NCBI RefSeq assembly: GCF_013267835.1
Contig: NZ_CP053939.1
Coordinates: 1,798,001-1,862,000, forward strand
Length of the DNA: 64,000 nt
DNA from: Neisseria mucosa
GTDB lineage: Bacteria; Pseudomonadota; Gammaproteobacteria; Burkholderiales; Neisseriaceae
Direction: 5' to 3'
A program made the position numbers and the translations under genes. The stretch's first letter is position 1; every line of letters begins with the position of its first letter. Of this stretch, positions 10,980 to 20,948 are shown piece by piece. The notes under the pieces were generated by a model. It ran no database searches, had not been told where the DNA came from, and was given only the letters and a program-made list of their open reading frames with translations.

Positions 10980-11912
10980 ATGAGCGTATTGATTATCGCG
11001 GAACATAATAACCAACATTTGAATCCTGCCACTTTGCATGCGGTAACGGCTGCCGCCAAATTAGGTAATGTAGATTTATTGGTCGCCGGCAGCAATGCTG
11101 CTGCGGTCGTTGAAGAGGCAAAACAGGTTGCAGGCGTAGCGAAGGTTTTGGTAGCCGATGCGTCCTATTATGCTGAAGGTTTGGCAGAAGAATTGGCGCC
11201 TTTGGTTGTTAAACTGGCTGTGGATTACCGCTATGTGGCTGCGACTGCAACTGCGTTTGGCAAAAATCTTCTGCCTCGAGTAGCAGCCTTGTTGGATGTA
11301 CCACAAGTTTCGGATTTAACCGAAGTTGTGGATAACTCGACATTTGTCCGTCCGATTTATGCCGGTAATGCGTTTGAAACTGTTCAATCCGATTCTGAAA
11401 AACTGGTGCTGACTTTCCGTGCGACAGCATTTGATGCTGCCGGACAAGGCGGTAATGCAGAAGTGGTTAATGTTGAGGCAACGCCTGCTCAAAACCTGAG
11501 CCGTTTCGTAAACCGTCAACTTTCCCAATCTGACCGTCCTGAATTGACTCAGGCTAAAGTAATTGTTTCCGGTGGCCGTGCATTGGGCAGTGCTGAAAAA
11601 TTCAATGAAGTGTTGACTCCTTTGGCAGATGTTTTGGGTGCGGCGATTGGTGCGTCCCGTGCAGCAGTGGATGCCGAGTATGCGCCAAATGATGCCCAAG
11701 TGGGGCAAACCGGTAAAGTGGTGGCGCCGCAACTGTACTTCGCTATCGGTATTTCCGGTGCTATCCAACACGTTGCCGGTATGCAAGACAGTAAAGTGAT
11801 TGTTGCCATCAACAAAGATGCTGACGCTCCGATTTTCAATGTGGCGGATTACGGCTTGGTTGGTGATTTGTTTGAAGTTGTGCCTCAACTGACTGAAGCA
11901 CTGAAAAACTGA
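10980..11912 (+). CDS. etfA: Electron transfer flavoprotein, alpha subunit
   Basis: FAD-binding partner of EtfB. The 310-aa protein carries the C-terminal FAD domain with SGGRALGSAEKF, GASRAAVDAEYAPNDAQVGQTGKVV and LYFAIGISGAIQH, all diagnostic. Its stop codon is followed immediately by a parS-like palindrome. A DnaA box lies at 11327-11335 in the coding sequence. Confidence 0.96.
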   Translation: MSVLIIAEHNNQHLNPATLHAVTAAAKLGNVDLLVAGSNAAAVVEEAKQVAGVAKVLVADASYYAEGLAEELAPLVVKLAVDYRYVAATATAFGKNLLPRVAALLDVPQVSDLTEVVDNSTFVRPIYAGNAFETVQSDSEKLVLTFRATAFDAAGQGGNAEVVNVEATPAQNLSRFVNRQLSQSDRPELTQAKVIVSGGRALGSAEKFNEVLTPLADVLGAAIGASRAAVDAEYAPNDAQVGQTGKVVAPQLYFAIGISGAIQHVAGMQDSKVIVAINKDADAPIFNVADYGLVGDLFEVVPQLTEALKN

Positions 11913-11928
11913 TGTTTCACGTGAAACG
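11913..11928. promoter_or_regulatory. parS-like site, 15 of 16 bases
   Basis: TGTTTCACGTGAAACG differs from the ParB consensus only in the last base and starts right after the etfA stop codon. It is 2.9 kb from the perfect site. Confidence 0.7.
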
Positions 11929-11962
11929 TTCAGACGGCCTTTTATAATAAAGGCCGTCTGAA
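11929..11962 (+). terminator. DUS inverted repeat after etfA
   Basis: Two uptake sequences tail to tail (TTCAGACGGCC then GGCCGTCTGAA) around an AT-rich 10-nt loop; can form a hairpin after etfA. Confidence 0.55.
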
Positions 11963-11973
11963 AATATTTTGGC

Positions 11974-12585
11974 ATGATTACGACCTATAAAACCATTACC
12001 ACACCGACACAGGCTGAATTTAAAGATAAAGGCAGCCGCTTCATCGCATATGCCTATCCGATTCGCACTTTAGCCGATGTGAAGAAATATCTCGACCCAT
12101 TAAAGGAAGAGCATCACAAGGCACGACATTGGTGTTACGCTTACCGATTGGGTGTAGATGGAATGCAGTTTCGCGCAAACGATGATGGAGAACCGTCCGG
12201 AAGTGCAGGCCGCCCTATTCTAGGGCAGATTGATTCTGTCGGCGTAACGGATGTGTTGGTTGTGGTTGTGCGCTATTTTGGCGGTACGCTATTGGGTGTT
12301 CCCGGTTTGATTTATGCGTATAAGGAATCAACGGCTCAGGCACTGGCGATAGCAGAAGTTGTTGAAAAGAATGTCGAAAAGACAGTTTGGTTGAAGTGTG
12401 AATATCCTGTTTTGAATGAGGCTATACGGATTGCCAAACAATATCAGGCCGATATTGTAGAACAGGATTTGCAGCTGGATTGTAAGTTGACAGTGAAAAT
12501 AGCGTTGGCCGATTATGAAGCTTGTATTGCTGCTTGGAAAAATACGCGTCAAATTGAAGTAGATACTGAGAAGCCGTTTGAATAA
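11974..12585 (+). CDS. YigZ/IMPACT family protein
   Basis: UPF0029 family protein of 203 aa. The conserved core is visible as KGSRFIAYAYPI, HHKARHWCYAYRLG, NDDGEPSGSAGRPILGQI and VVVVRYFGGTLLGVPGLIYAYKEST. Eukaryotic IMPACT restrains Gcn2; the role of the bacterial members is not settled, so no function is assigned. It is transcribed on its own after the etfA terminator. Confidence 0.85.
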   Translation: MITTYKTITTPTQAEFKDKGSRFIAYAYPIRTLADVKKYLDPLKEEHHKARHWCYAYRLGVDGMQFRANDDGEPSGSAGRPILGQIDSVGVTDVLVVVVRYFGGTLLGVPGLIYAYKESTAQALAIAEVVEKNVEKTVWLKCEYPVLNEAIRIAKQYQADIVEQDLQLDCKLTVKIALADYEACIAAWKNTRQIEVDTEKPFE

Positions 12586-12633
12586 AAGGTCGTCTGAACA
12601 TATTTGAGAAATCAAAAGTTTCAGACGGCCTTT
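12585..12633. terminator. Inverted repeat with a variant uptake sequence
   Basis: One arm is AGGTCGTCTGAA, the variant typical of the N. mucosa group, and the other a normal DUS; a G-T pair keeps the stem. It lies between convergent genes. Confidence 0.6.
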
Positions 12634-12639
12634 GATGTT

Positions 12640-12951
12640 TTAGCCTTGGTATCTGTCTAAAGCATTTACGCTTGAACGCAGGTGCTCCCAAGCCAGTTGA
12701 TGAAATTCCCCCAGTGCGTTCCATAGGGCATCTTCGCTCATAATGCTGTATTCGCCCTGTGTTCGCAAATCAACATCTGCTCCTTCTTCAATGGCTTGAT
12801 GGCATGCTTGGTATTCGTTGGTATAGAAGTCATCCATGTCTTGCATGAGGCTTGCAGCATGTTTCCAGCGGGCGATATCTGCTTCCAGTTGCGGCAGTAA
12901 TTCGCACCATTCGCGGTATTTGCTTTGAATTTCATCAATACGTTTTTGCAT
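12640..12951 (-). CDS. DUF4298-type small cytoplasmic protein
   Basis: 103-aa acidic, Trp-rich helical protein resembling the DUF4298 family; function unknown. I place the start at 12951 because AAAGGAA lies 6 bp upstream and the 26 residues before it look non-coding. Conserved-looking segments are QSKYREWCELLPQLEADIARW and the C-terminal ALWNALGEFHQLAWEHL. No signal peptide. Confidence 0.7.
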   Translation of the reverse strand: MQKRIDEIQSKYREWCELLPQLEADIARWKHAASLMQDMDDFYTNEYQACHQAIEEGADVDLRTQGEYSIMSEDALWNALGEFHQLAWEHLRSSVNALDRYQG

Positions 12952-13091
12952 GATTTTCCTTTCGTTGTTTGAAATTAGAGTATGGTTGTCTTGGTGCAAT
13001 ATTATTCTTAATTTGAAACAGCTATGCAAGATGGAACAATAATTCCATCGATTGAATTTTATTTACAACATCTATTCTTCAAGGAGATGGT

Positions 13092-14363
13092 ATGAAATTG
13101 CTCGTTATTGGTAATGGTGGACGTGAACACGCACTGGCTTGGAAATTGGCGCAGTCGTCTAAAGTAGAAACTGTCTTTGTTGCACCTGGTAATGCCGGAA
13201 CGGCAATTGAGCTTAAACTGCAGAATATAGCGTTGACGGCGCATCAAGATTTGATTGATTTTTGCCGTAATGAAAATATTGCCTTTACCGTAGTCGGCCC
13301 TGAAGCGCCTTTGGCTGCGGGTGTGGTGAATGACTTCCGTGCTGCCGGATTGAAGATTTTTGGCCCGACTCAATACGCGGCTCAGTTGGAGAGTTCAAAA
13401 GATTTTGCTAAAGCATTTATGGCAAAATATAACATTCCAACCGCGCAATACCAAACCTTTGAAAATGCCGATGTGGCACATGATTACGTCAACCGAAAAG
13501 GTGCGCCGATTGTTATTAAGGCGGATGGTTTGGCTGCCGGTAAGGGTGTGATTGTCGCCATGACTTTGGATGAAGCCCATGCCGCTATCGACGATATGTT
13601 GTTGGGCAATAAAATGGGCAATGCAGGCGCGCGCGTCGTGATTGAAGATTTCCTGCAAGGCGAGGAAGCGAGCTTTATCGTTATGGTGGACGGCAATCAT
13701 GTTTTACCGATGGCAACCAGCCAAGACCATAAACGCCTGCTGGATGACGACAAAGGCCCTAATACCGGCGGTATGGGCGCATATAGCCCTGCTCCGGTGG
13801 TAACGCCTGATGTATACGAGCGCGCGATGAATGAAATTATTTTGCCGACCGTGGCCGGTATGAAAGCAGAAGGTCATGAATTTACCGGCTTTTTATACGC
13901 GGGCTTGATGATTGATAAAACCGGTGCGCCTTATACCATCGAATTCAACTGCCGTTTCGGGGACCCTGAAACGCAGCCGATTATGAGCCGTTTGGATAGC
14001 GATTTGGTGGACTTGGTTGAAGCGGCAATCGACGGCAAACTGGATAGTGTTGCTGCCGAATGGAATCCGCAGACTGCAGTAGGCGTGGTGTTGGCCGCAC
14101 AAAACTATCCTGATTCTCCGAAAAAAGGCGATGTGATCTTTGGCTTGGATAAGGCCAATAAAATCGGTAAAGTTTTCCATGCCGGTACTGCAACGAATGA
14201 AAAAGGCGAAGTGGTAACCAACGGCGGCCGTGTGTTGTGTGTCGTCGGTTTGGGCGATAATGTTGCACAAGCTAAGAGTAAGGCTTATGAGGCATTGGAA
14301 ACCATCTGTTTTGACGGTATGCAATACCGTAAAGACATTGCTGATAAAGCCATCAATCGTTAA
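13092..14363 (+). CDS. purD: Phosphoribosylamine-glycine ligase
   Basis: Second step of purine synthesis: joins glycine to phosphoribosylamine using ATP (ATP-grasp enzyme). The 423-aa protein opens MKLLVIGNGGREHALAWKLA and has the purD signature RFGDPETQPIMSRL near residue 290 and GPNTGGMGAYSPAP. AAGGAG sits 7 bp before the ATG. It ends in a DUS hairpin. Confidence 0.97.
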   Translation: MKLLVIGNGGREHALAWKLAQSSKVETVFVAPGNAGTAIELKLQNIALTAHQDLIDFCRNENIAFTVVGPEAPLAAGVVNDFRAAGLKIFGPTQYAAQLESSKDFAKAFMAKYNIPTAQYQTFENADVAHDYVNRKGAPIVIKADGLAAGKGVIVAMTLDEAHAAIDDMLLGNKMGNAGARVVIEDFLQGEEASFIVMVDGNHVLPMATSQDHKRLLDDDKGPNTGGMGAYSPAPVVTPDVYERAMNEIILPTVAGMKAEGHEFTGFLYAGLMIDKTGAPYTIEFNCRFGDPETQPIMSRLDSDLVDLVEAAIDGKLDSVAAEWNPQTAVGVVLAAQNYPDSPKKGDVIFGLDKANKIGKVFHAGTATNEKGEVVTNGGRVLCVVGLGDNVAQAKSKAYEALETICFDGMQYRKDIADKAINR

Positions 14364-14377
14364 TAATGAATAGAAAT

Positions 14378-14425
14378 AGGCCGTCTGAACACAGATTGTC
14401 CGACAATCGCAGTTTCAGACGGCCT
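14378..14425 (+). terminator. DUS inverted-repeat terminator of purD
   Basis: 12-bp DUS arms enclose a second small hairpin (GATTGTC/GACAATC). Confidence 0.7.
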
Positions 14426-14431
14426 TGGTAT

Positions 14432-15004
14432 ATGATGATGTTCCCCAGAATTTTATCGGCTGCAGCCCAACGCAGGTTGCAGGCGCATCTTAAAAAAGGC
14501 GGTTTGGTCGCCTATCCTACCGAGTCTTGCTATGGCTTGGGCTGTATCCCTACTTTGCCCAAAGCACTCAATCAACTGATTCATCTGAAAAAACGACCGC
14601 AACACAAAGGTATGATTGTCATTGGGCATAGCTTGGAACAGTTGCAACCTTTGCTACAAAGGCCGTCTGAAAATATCCAAACCATGCTGCGTGAAGCATG
14701 GCCGGCTCCGAAAACTTTTTTATTGCCGGCCGGCAAAAAAGTATTGCCCTCATTGCGAGGAAAAAGACGCAGTAAATTGGCTGTCAGGGTTCCGGCGCAT
14801 GCAGGTGCAAGGCGTTTGTGTCAGGTTTTGGAAATGCCTTTAGTCTCTACTTCATGCAATCGTGCGGGTAAACGGGCGTGCAAAACGGAAAGGGAAGTCA
14901 GAAGACAGTTTGGTAGGAAAGTCTGGGTTGTAGGCGGATTGATAGGTAAGCAGAAAACGCCTAGCCAGATTATTGACGGAGAAACAGGGGCAAGGCTGCG
15001 TTAA
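14432..15004 (+). CDS. Sua5/YrdC family threonylcarbamoyl-AMP synthase-like protein
   Basis: Family enzymes make threonylcarbamoyl-AMP for the t6A modification of tRNA at A37. The fold markers are LKKGGLVAYPTESCYGLGC, LKKRPQHKGMIVIG and the VRVPAHAGARRLCQ / VSTSCNRAG blocks. The start is set at the ATG run 14432-14440, because the frame upstream runs through the purD terminator hairpin; this gives about 190 aa, the size of TsaC. It has a low-Asp, Arg/Lys-rich C-terminus (PSQIIDGETGARLR). Confidence 0.85.
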   Translation: MMMFPRILSAAAQRRLQAHLKKGGLVAYPTESCYGLGCIPTLPKALNQLIHLKKRPQHKGMIVIGHSLEQLQPLLQRPSENIQTMLREAWPAPKTFLLPAGKKVLPSLRGKRRSKLAVRVPAHAGARRLCQVLEMPLVSTSCNRAGKRACKTEREVRRQFGRKVWVVGGLIGKQKTPSQIIDGETGARLR

Positions 15005-15392
15005 AGAAGAATTGTATTTTCAAAGGAAAAAGGTATTTATTTGGAGAAGCAAATTTTTTCCAAAAGATTGGAAATATCTTTGTGAAAAGCATTTAGCGCA
15101 GATCCAGTTTGATGTATAGCAGTCTGTAAATACAGATCGATTAAGCAGATAGTAAGTCAGTAAATAGAGTATAAAGCAGTATTTTGTGAAATGCTCTGGC
15201 AAAGAGTGAAGCAAATTTTGAGTGTAAATGAATCGCTGTAATAAATTATTTTTGAATAAACAAATTTTGTGGATAAATTTGAAGATAAATTTCCATAAAA
15301 ACATAAAAAGGCCGTCTGAAACTTGATATTCAAAGCATTCAGACGGCCTTTAAAATATTTAAACTGTGGGTAACTTTGTGAATAAGTGTGGA
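15005..15392. other. AT-rich spacer
   Basis: About 390 bp with no supportable gene. It contains a perfect DnaA box at 15268-15276, three one-mismatch boxes near 15365-15395 (partly in the next gene) and a DUS hairpin at its right end. Confidence 0.6.
15307..15351 (-). terminator. DUS inverted-repeat terminator
   Basis: 14-bp stem with AAA/TTT; follows the lipoprotein gene on the minus strand. Confidence 0.7.
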
Positions 15393-15833
15393 TTAAAGCT
15401 TATGTCCGCACACAGTTTCGTATTGTTTTTCAGTAATCGTGCCGCTCATGACGCTCATTGGGCGGATGCTGGTCGGCGTATAGCTTTGGTTGGAAATTAC
15501 CCGGCCGTGTTCGTCCATCAGTTGCAGCGCTGCCAGGCGATAGGTTTTGTTTGAGCAATGAATTTCCCAGCTGCCGATGGCCGTTTTATAGGCCGGCGTG
15601 TTGACGAAACGTTCCTCTTTCAGTTTGGAAACGGTTTTTTTATCGCGGAAAGTAACCAGTGCGCCATTTCTTTTAATGCTGCTTCTATCAATGGCCACTT
15701 TGATATTGCCTTCAGAGATGGTGCCGATATTGGTCCAGCTGCCGCCACCGCTCGATGTGGTGGTTGTTTCACAGGCACTCAACATCAAAGTCGCAAATAC
15801 GGTTGCAGCTAGGGAAAAACGTTTGATATTCAT
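15393..15833 (-). CDS. Lipoprotein resembling the surface-adhesin protein E family
   Basis: 146-aa lipoprotein: signal peptide with lipobox LSAC at about residue 20, then a TTTTSSGGGS linker. The mature part has the pattern seen in the Adhesin_E-like family: VAIDRSSIKRNGALVTF, a middle ERFVNTPAYKTAIGSWEIHC strand pair and two Cys (in WEIHCSN and near the C-terminus, VCGHKL) likely to form a disulfide. Adhesion to host ligands is known for H. influenzae protein E but is only a possibility here. Monocistronic. Confidence 0.65.
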   Translation of the reverse strand: MNIKRFSLAATVFATLMLSACETTTTSSGGGSWTNIGTISEGNIKVAIDRSSIKRNGALVTFRDKKTVSKLKEERFVNTPAYKTAIGSWEIHCSNKTYRLAALQLMDEHGRVISNQSYTPTSIRPMSVMSGTITEKQYETVCGHKL

Positions 15834-15947
15834 AAAACCTCATTATTTACAGAAAGTCAGCCAATATTATCCGTGAAGATGGCATATATCGTAAATCGAT
15901 TTTGCAAAGTTGAACCTCTGAAAAGAATTTTATGAAAAATACGCTGA

Positions 15948-17414
<1,467 letters not shown>

Positions 17415-17494
17415 AAGGCTTTTGTAGGGTGCACTTTCTTAGTTATTGAGATTTTTTGATAGATAAGAAACCAACCCTCTACATCCGACAAATT

Positions 17495-17532
17495 AAAAAG
17501 GCTGTCTGAAATCTCTTTCAGACGGCCTTTTT
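17495..17532. terminator. DUS inverted repeat between purB and msrAB
   Basis: Convergent-gene terminator. One arm is AGGCTGTCTGAA, a one-base DUS variant that still pairs through G-T. Confidence 0.65.
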
Positions 17533-17544
17533 CGATTCAATCCG

Positions 17545-19113
17545 TTATTTCACTTTGTCTTTCAATGCGCCGTAGCCGGCTGCGTCCATTTCTTCCAAAG
17601 GAATGAATTTCAAACTTGCGCCGTTGATGCAATAGCGCAGGCCGCCTTTGTCTTGCGGGCCGTCGGCGAAGACGTGTCCCAAGTGCGAATCGGCGGCGTG
17701 GCTGCGCACTTCGGTGCGGCGCATGTTGTAGCTGAAATCGTCGTGTTCGGTAACGGCGGCGGCGTTAATCGGGCGGGTGAAGCTCGGCCAGCCGCAGCCG
17801 GAATCGAATTTGTCGGCAGAGCTGAACAGGGGTTCGCCGCTGACGATGTCCACATAAATACCGGGTTTGAACAAGTGGTCGTATTCATGACTGAAGGCGT
17901 ATTCGGTTGCGTTGTTTTGGGTAACTTGGTATTGCTCTTCGGTCAGAAGGCGTTTGAGTTCGGCATCGCTGGGCTTTTTATACCTTGCCGCGTCGAAGCC
18001 TTTGCCTTGCGGGGCGGCTTTGGTTTTGCCCGGTAGCGGTTCGTCGGCTTTGCGGATATCGATGTGGCAATAGCCGTTGGGGTTTTTAATCAGATAGTCC
18101 TGATGGTATTCCTCGGCATCGTAGAAGTTTTGCAGCGGCTCGTTTTCGACGACGAGGGGCTGTTGGTATTTTTGCTGCTCGCGTTTGAGCGCGGCGGCAA
18201 TGACGGCTTTTTCGGCGGGGTCGGTGTAGTACACGCCGCTGCGGTATTGCGTGCCGATGTCGTTGCCTTGTTTGTTGAGGCTGGTCGGATCAACGACGCG
18301 GAAGAAATATTGCAGGATGTCGTCTAGACTGAGTTTGTCGGCATCGTAGGTGACTTTGACGGTCTCGGCATGGCCCGTGTTGCGGTAGGACACATCTTCG
18401 TAGCTCGGGTTTTCCGTTTTGCCGTTGGCATAGCCGGATACTGCGTCAACCACGCCGTCTATGCGTTGGAAATAGGCTTCCAAGCCCCAGAAGCAGCCGC
18501 CGGCGAGGTAGATGGTGCGTGTGTTCATGATTTTTGAATCCTTTTTCTGTGTGTCGGGTTTGTAGAACGAGTTTTTCAGACGGCCTAAATCGGCATTCGG
18601 GTCGCGGATTAACGCCAATGCCTGCGCTTCGTTGATGCTGCCTTTGACGATGCGCTGCACGTCGCCGTCTTTGCCGATTAACGCCCACGACGGGTAAACG
18701 CCGATATTCAGGCTTTGGGCGATGGTGCCGCCGTTGTCGGTCACGACGGGCAGCTTGGGATAGTTCAAACCGGCATACCATTTTTGGAAGTCGCCGTCTT
18801 TTTTCTCGTGCAAAAAGCCGGGGGACGCGACGGTAATCAGGTTGGCGGAGCTAAACCGCTTGTCCTGCGCCCATTTTTCGGTCTGCCCCAGTTCGGACAA
18901 ACACAAAGGACACCAACTTGCCCAAAATTTAATCAGGGTTGGTTTGTCTTTTTTCAGGAAGACACTGGCAGGGCGGTTGTCAGGAGTTTTCAACGAGGAC
19001 AATGCCTGCGGTACAGTTGCGGCTTCGGTATCCATCATTTTGGATGAGCAGGCGCCAAGCGCAAGCAGGCAGCCGAACTTGGCACAAAGGGAAAAGAAGG
19101 TACGGGGTTTCAT
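17545..19113 (-). CDS. msrAB: PilB: thioredoxin-like / MsrA / MsrB fusion
   Basis: Three-domain methionine sulfoxide reductase of 522 aa that repairs oxidised envelope proteins. A lipoprotein-type signal (LGAC, Cys22) is followed by a thioredoxin-like domain with C68-P-L-C71, an MsrA domain with catalytic Cys207 in GGCFWG, and an MsrB domain with zinc-binding Cys and catalytic Cys495 in RYCING. An internal ATG at residue 196 has AAGGA upstream and could give the short cytoplasmic form reported for gonococcal MsrAB. Upstream lies an ECF-type promoter identical in pattern to the one before the DoxX/HvfA operon. Confidence 0.97.
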   Translation of the reverse strand: MKPRTFFSLCAKFGCLLALGACSSKMMDTEAATVPQALSSLKTPDNRPASVFLKKDKPTLIKFWASWCPLCLSELGQTEKWAQDKRFSSANLITVASPGFLHEKKDGDFQKWYAGLNYPKLPVVTDNGGTIAQSLNIGVYPSWALIGKDGDVQRIVKGSINEAQALALIRDPNADLGRLKNSFYKPDTQKKDSKIMNTRTIYLAGGCFWGLEAYFQRIDGVVDAVSGYANGKTENPSYEDVSYRNTGHAETVKVTYDADKLSLDDILQYFFRVVDPTSLNKQGNDIGTQYRSGVYYTDPAEKAVIAAALKREQQKYQQPLVVENEPLQNFYDAEEYHQDYLIKNPNGYCHIDIRKADEPLPGKTKAAPQGKGFDAARYKKPSDAELKRLLTEEQYQVTQNNATEYAFSHEYDHLFKPGIYVDIVSGEPLFSSADKFDSGCGWPSFTRPINAAAVTEHDDFSYNMRRTEVRSHAADSHLGHVFADGPQDKGGLRYCINGASLKFIPLEEMDAAGYGALKDKVK

Positions 19114-19145
19114 CTCTATGTTTCCTGTATGGATGGTTTGCCTTG

Positions 19146-19175
19146 TTAGACGTTGGAAATGCCAAAACCTGACAA
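19146..19175 (-). promoter_or_regulatory. ECF sigma (RpoE/Ecf) promoter of msrAB
   Basis: On the minus strand: TTGTCAG, 16 bp, CGTCTAA, 33 bp before the start codon. The same two blocks with the same spacing occur at 45365-45394. Control of msrAB by the neisserial ECF sigma factor is established in N. gonorrhoeae. Confidence 0.75.
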
Positions 19176-19212
19176 CCTTGATTTTCAGACGACCTTGCCA
19201 CGTAAAATACGC

Positions 19213-19218
19213 TACAAT
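19213..19218 (+). promoter_or_regulatory. Candidate -10 element of ftsY
   Basis: TACAAT, 41 bp before the ftsY ATG; no matching -35 at the usual distance. Confidence 0.35.
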
Positions 19219-19258
19219 ACTCCCTATTTCAAGTTTCTAAAATTAAAAGGAAAATTTA

Positions 19259-20791
19259 ATGTTCAGCTTCTTCCGTCGCAAGAAAAAACAGGAAACTCCG
19301 GCTCCTGAGGAGGCTCAAGTTCAGGAAACCGCAGCAAAAGTAGAGTCTGAAGTTGCTCAAGTAGTTGAAGATATTAAAGAAGATGCCGAATCTTTAGCAG
19401 AAAGCGTCAAAGGGCATATTGAATTAGTTGTCGAATCGGCTGTTGAAACTGTCAGTGAAACCGTCGAGCAGGTGCGGGAAGCTTTGACCGAAACGCCGTC
19501 TGAAACAGTCGAAAAAGTGGAAGAACACGTTGAAGCGGCAAAAGAAGCGGCTGTTGAAACCGTCAGCGAGGCTGTTGAACAGGTTCAAGAAACCGTTGCC
19601 GAGATGCCGTCTGAAGCGGCTGAGGCTGCTGAAGAAGCAGCGGAACAGGCTGAGGCGACAAAAGAAGCAGCCGTTGAAACCGTCAGCGAGGCTGTTGAAC
19701 AGGTTCAAGAAACCGTTGCCGAGATGCCGTCTGAAGCGGCTGAGGCTGCTGAAGAAGTAGCGGAACAGGCCGAAGCGGGCAAAGAAGAAGCTGTTGAAGC
19801 AGTTAGTGAAGCTGTTGAACAGGTTCAAGAAGCCGTTGCGGAAACCCCGGCTGAAGCCCCTGCTCCGGTAGAAGAACAAAAGCTCAGTTGGGCTGCGCGT
19901 TTGAAACAAGGCTTGACCAAATCACGTGACAAAATGGCAAAATCGTTGGCCGGCGTGTTTGGCGGCGGACAAATCGACGAGGATTTGTACGAAGAGCTGG
20001 AAACTGTGCTGATTACCAGCGATATGGGCATGGAAGCCACTGAATACTTGATGAAAGACGTGCGCGACCGTGTCAGCCTCAAAGGCCTCAAAGACGGCAA
20101 CGAATTGCGCGGCGCGCTGAAAGATGCGCTGTACGACTTGGTTAAGCCTTTGGAAAAACCTTTGGTCTTGCCGGAAACCAAGGAGCCTTTCGTGATTATG
20201 CTTGCCGGTATTAATGGCGCGGGTAAAACCACGTCTATCGGTAAATTGGCCAAATACTTCCAAGCGCAGGGCAAATCTGTATTGCTGGCGGCAGGTGATA
20301 CTTTCCGCGCCGCCGCGCGTGAGCAGCTTCAAGCTTGGGGCGAGCGCAACAATGTAACCGTGATTTCGCAAACTACGGGTGATTCCGCCGCCGTTTGCTT
20401 CGATGCCGTCCAAGCCGCGAAAGCGCGCGGTATCGACATTGTGCTGGCCGATACTGCCGGCCGCCTGCCGACGCAACTTCATTTGATGGAAGAAATCAAA
20501 AAAGTGAAACGCGTGTTGCAAAAAGCCATGCCGGATGCGCCACATGAAATCATTGTTGTACTTGATGCCAACATCGGTCAAAACGCCGTCAACCAAGTGA
20601 AAGCCTTTGACGAAGCATTGGGTTTGACCGGCCTGATCGTCACCAAGCTCGACGGTACGGCCAAAGGCGGTATCCTTGCCGCCCTTGCCTCTGACCGCCC
20701 AGTTCCCGTACGCTACATCGGCGTAGGCGAAGGCATCGACGATTTGCGTCCGTTTAATGCCAAAGCGTTTGTGGATGCCCTATTGGATTAA
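19259..20791 (+). CDS. ftsY: Signal recognition particle receptor FtsY with an expanded acidic repeat region
   Basis: GTPase that docks SRP-ribosome complexes at the inner membrane. The 510-aa protein has a basic start (FFRRKKK), then about 190 residues of acidic Ala/Glu/Val coiled-coil-like A domain, then the conserved NG domain with GINGAGKTTSIGKLA (G1), DTFRAAAREQL and DTAGRLPT (G3) and TKLDGTAKGG (G4). The A domain contains tandem 40-residue repeats. It is probably alone in its transcript. Confidence 0.96.
   Translation: MFSFFRRKKKQETPAPEEAQVQETAAKVESEVAQVVEDIKEDAESLAESVKGHIELVVESAVETVSETVEQVREALTETPSETVEKVEEHVEAAKEAAVETVSEAVEQVQETVAEMPSEAAEAAEEAAEQAEATKEAAVETVSEAVEQVQETVAEMPSEAAEAAEEVAEQAEAGKEEAVEAVSEAVEQVQEAVAETPAEAPAPVEEQKLSWAARLKQGLTKSRDKMAKSLAGVFGGGQIDEDLYEELETVLITSDMGMEATEYLMKDVRDRVSLKGLKDGNELRGALKDALYDLVKPLEKPLVLPETKEPFVIMLAGINGAGKTTSIGKLAKYFQAQGKSVLLAAGDTFRAAAREQLQAWGERNNVTVISQTTGDSAAVCFDAVQAAKARGIDIVLADTAGRLPTQLHLMEEIKKVKRVLQKAMPDAPHEIIVVLDANIGQNAVNQVKAFDEALGLTGLIVTKLDGTAKGGILAALASDRPVPVRYIGVGEGIDDLRPFNAKAFVDALLD
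19552..19791 (+). repeat. 120-bp tandem repeat inside ftsY
   Basis: Two adjacent 120-bp units (19552-19671, 19672-19791), identical over at least 60 bp and nearly identical elsewhere, plus diverged copies on either side. Each unit contains ATGCCGTCTGAA (19604-19615 and 19724-19735), a full AT-dialect uptake sequence. Reading frame is kept (40 codons per unit). Confidence 0.85.
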
Positions 20792-20891
20792 ACGGACAGG
20801 CTGAGGCTTGTCAACGCAGTTTGCGGAGGATTTCTGAGCCGTATTTTGAAAGATTCCGCATTCGGTTGATACCAGCCAAACAGGCTGTTAA

Positions 20892-20933
20892 AAAGGCCGT
20901 CTGAAACCTAAAATCAGGTTTCAGACGGCCTTT
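20892..20933. terminator. DUS inverted-repeat terminator between ftsY and ispA
   Basis: 18-bp stem (AAAGGCCGTCTGAAACCT and its complement) between convergent genes. Confidence 0.8.
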
Positions 20934-20948
20934 ATTGATTTACAAGGT

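Noticed and set aside
15020..15304. 94-aa Phe/Leu-rich frame
   Set aside because: Composition reflects AT-rich spacer; no start signal and no family pattern.
19922..19929. TCACGTGA in ftsY as a third parS
   Set aside because: Only the central 8 bases match; the flanks do not.
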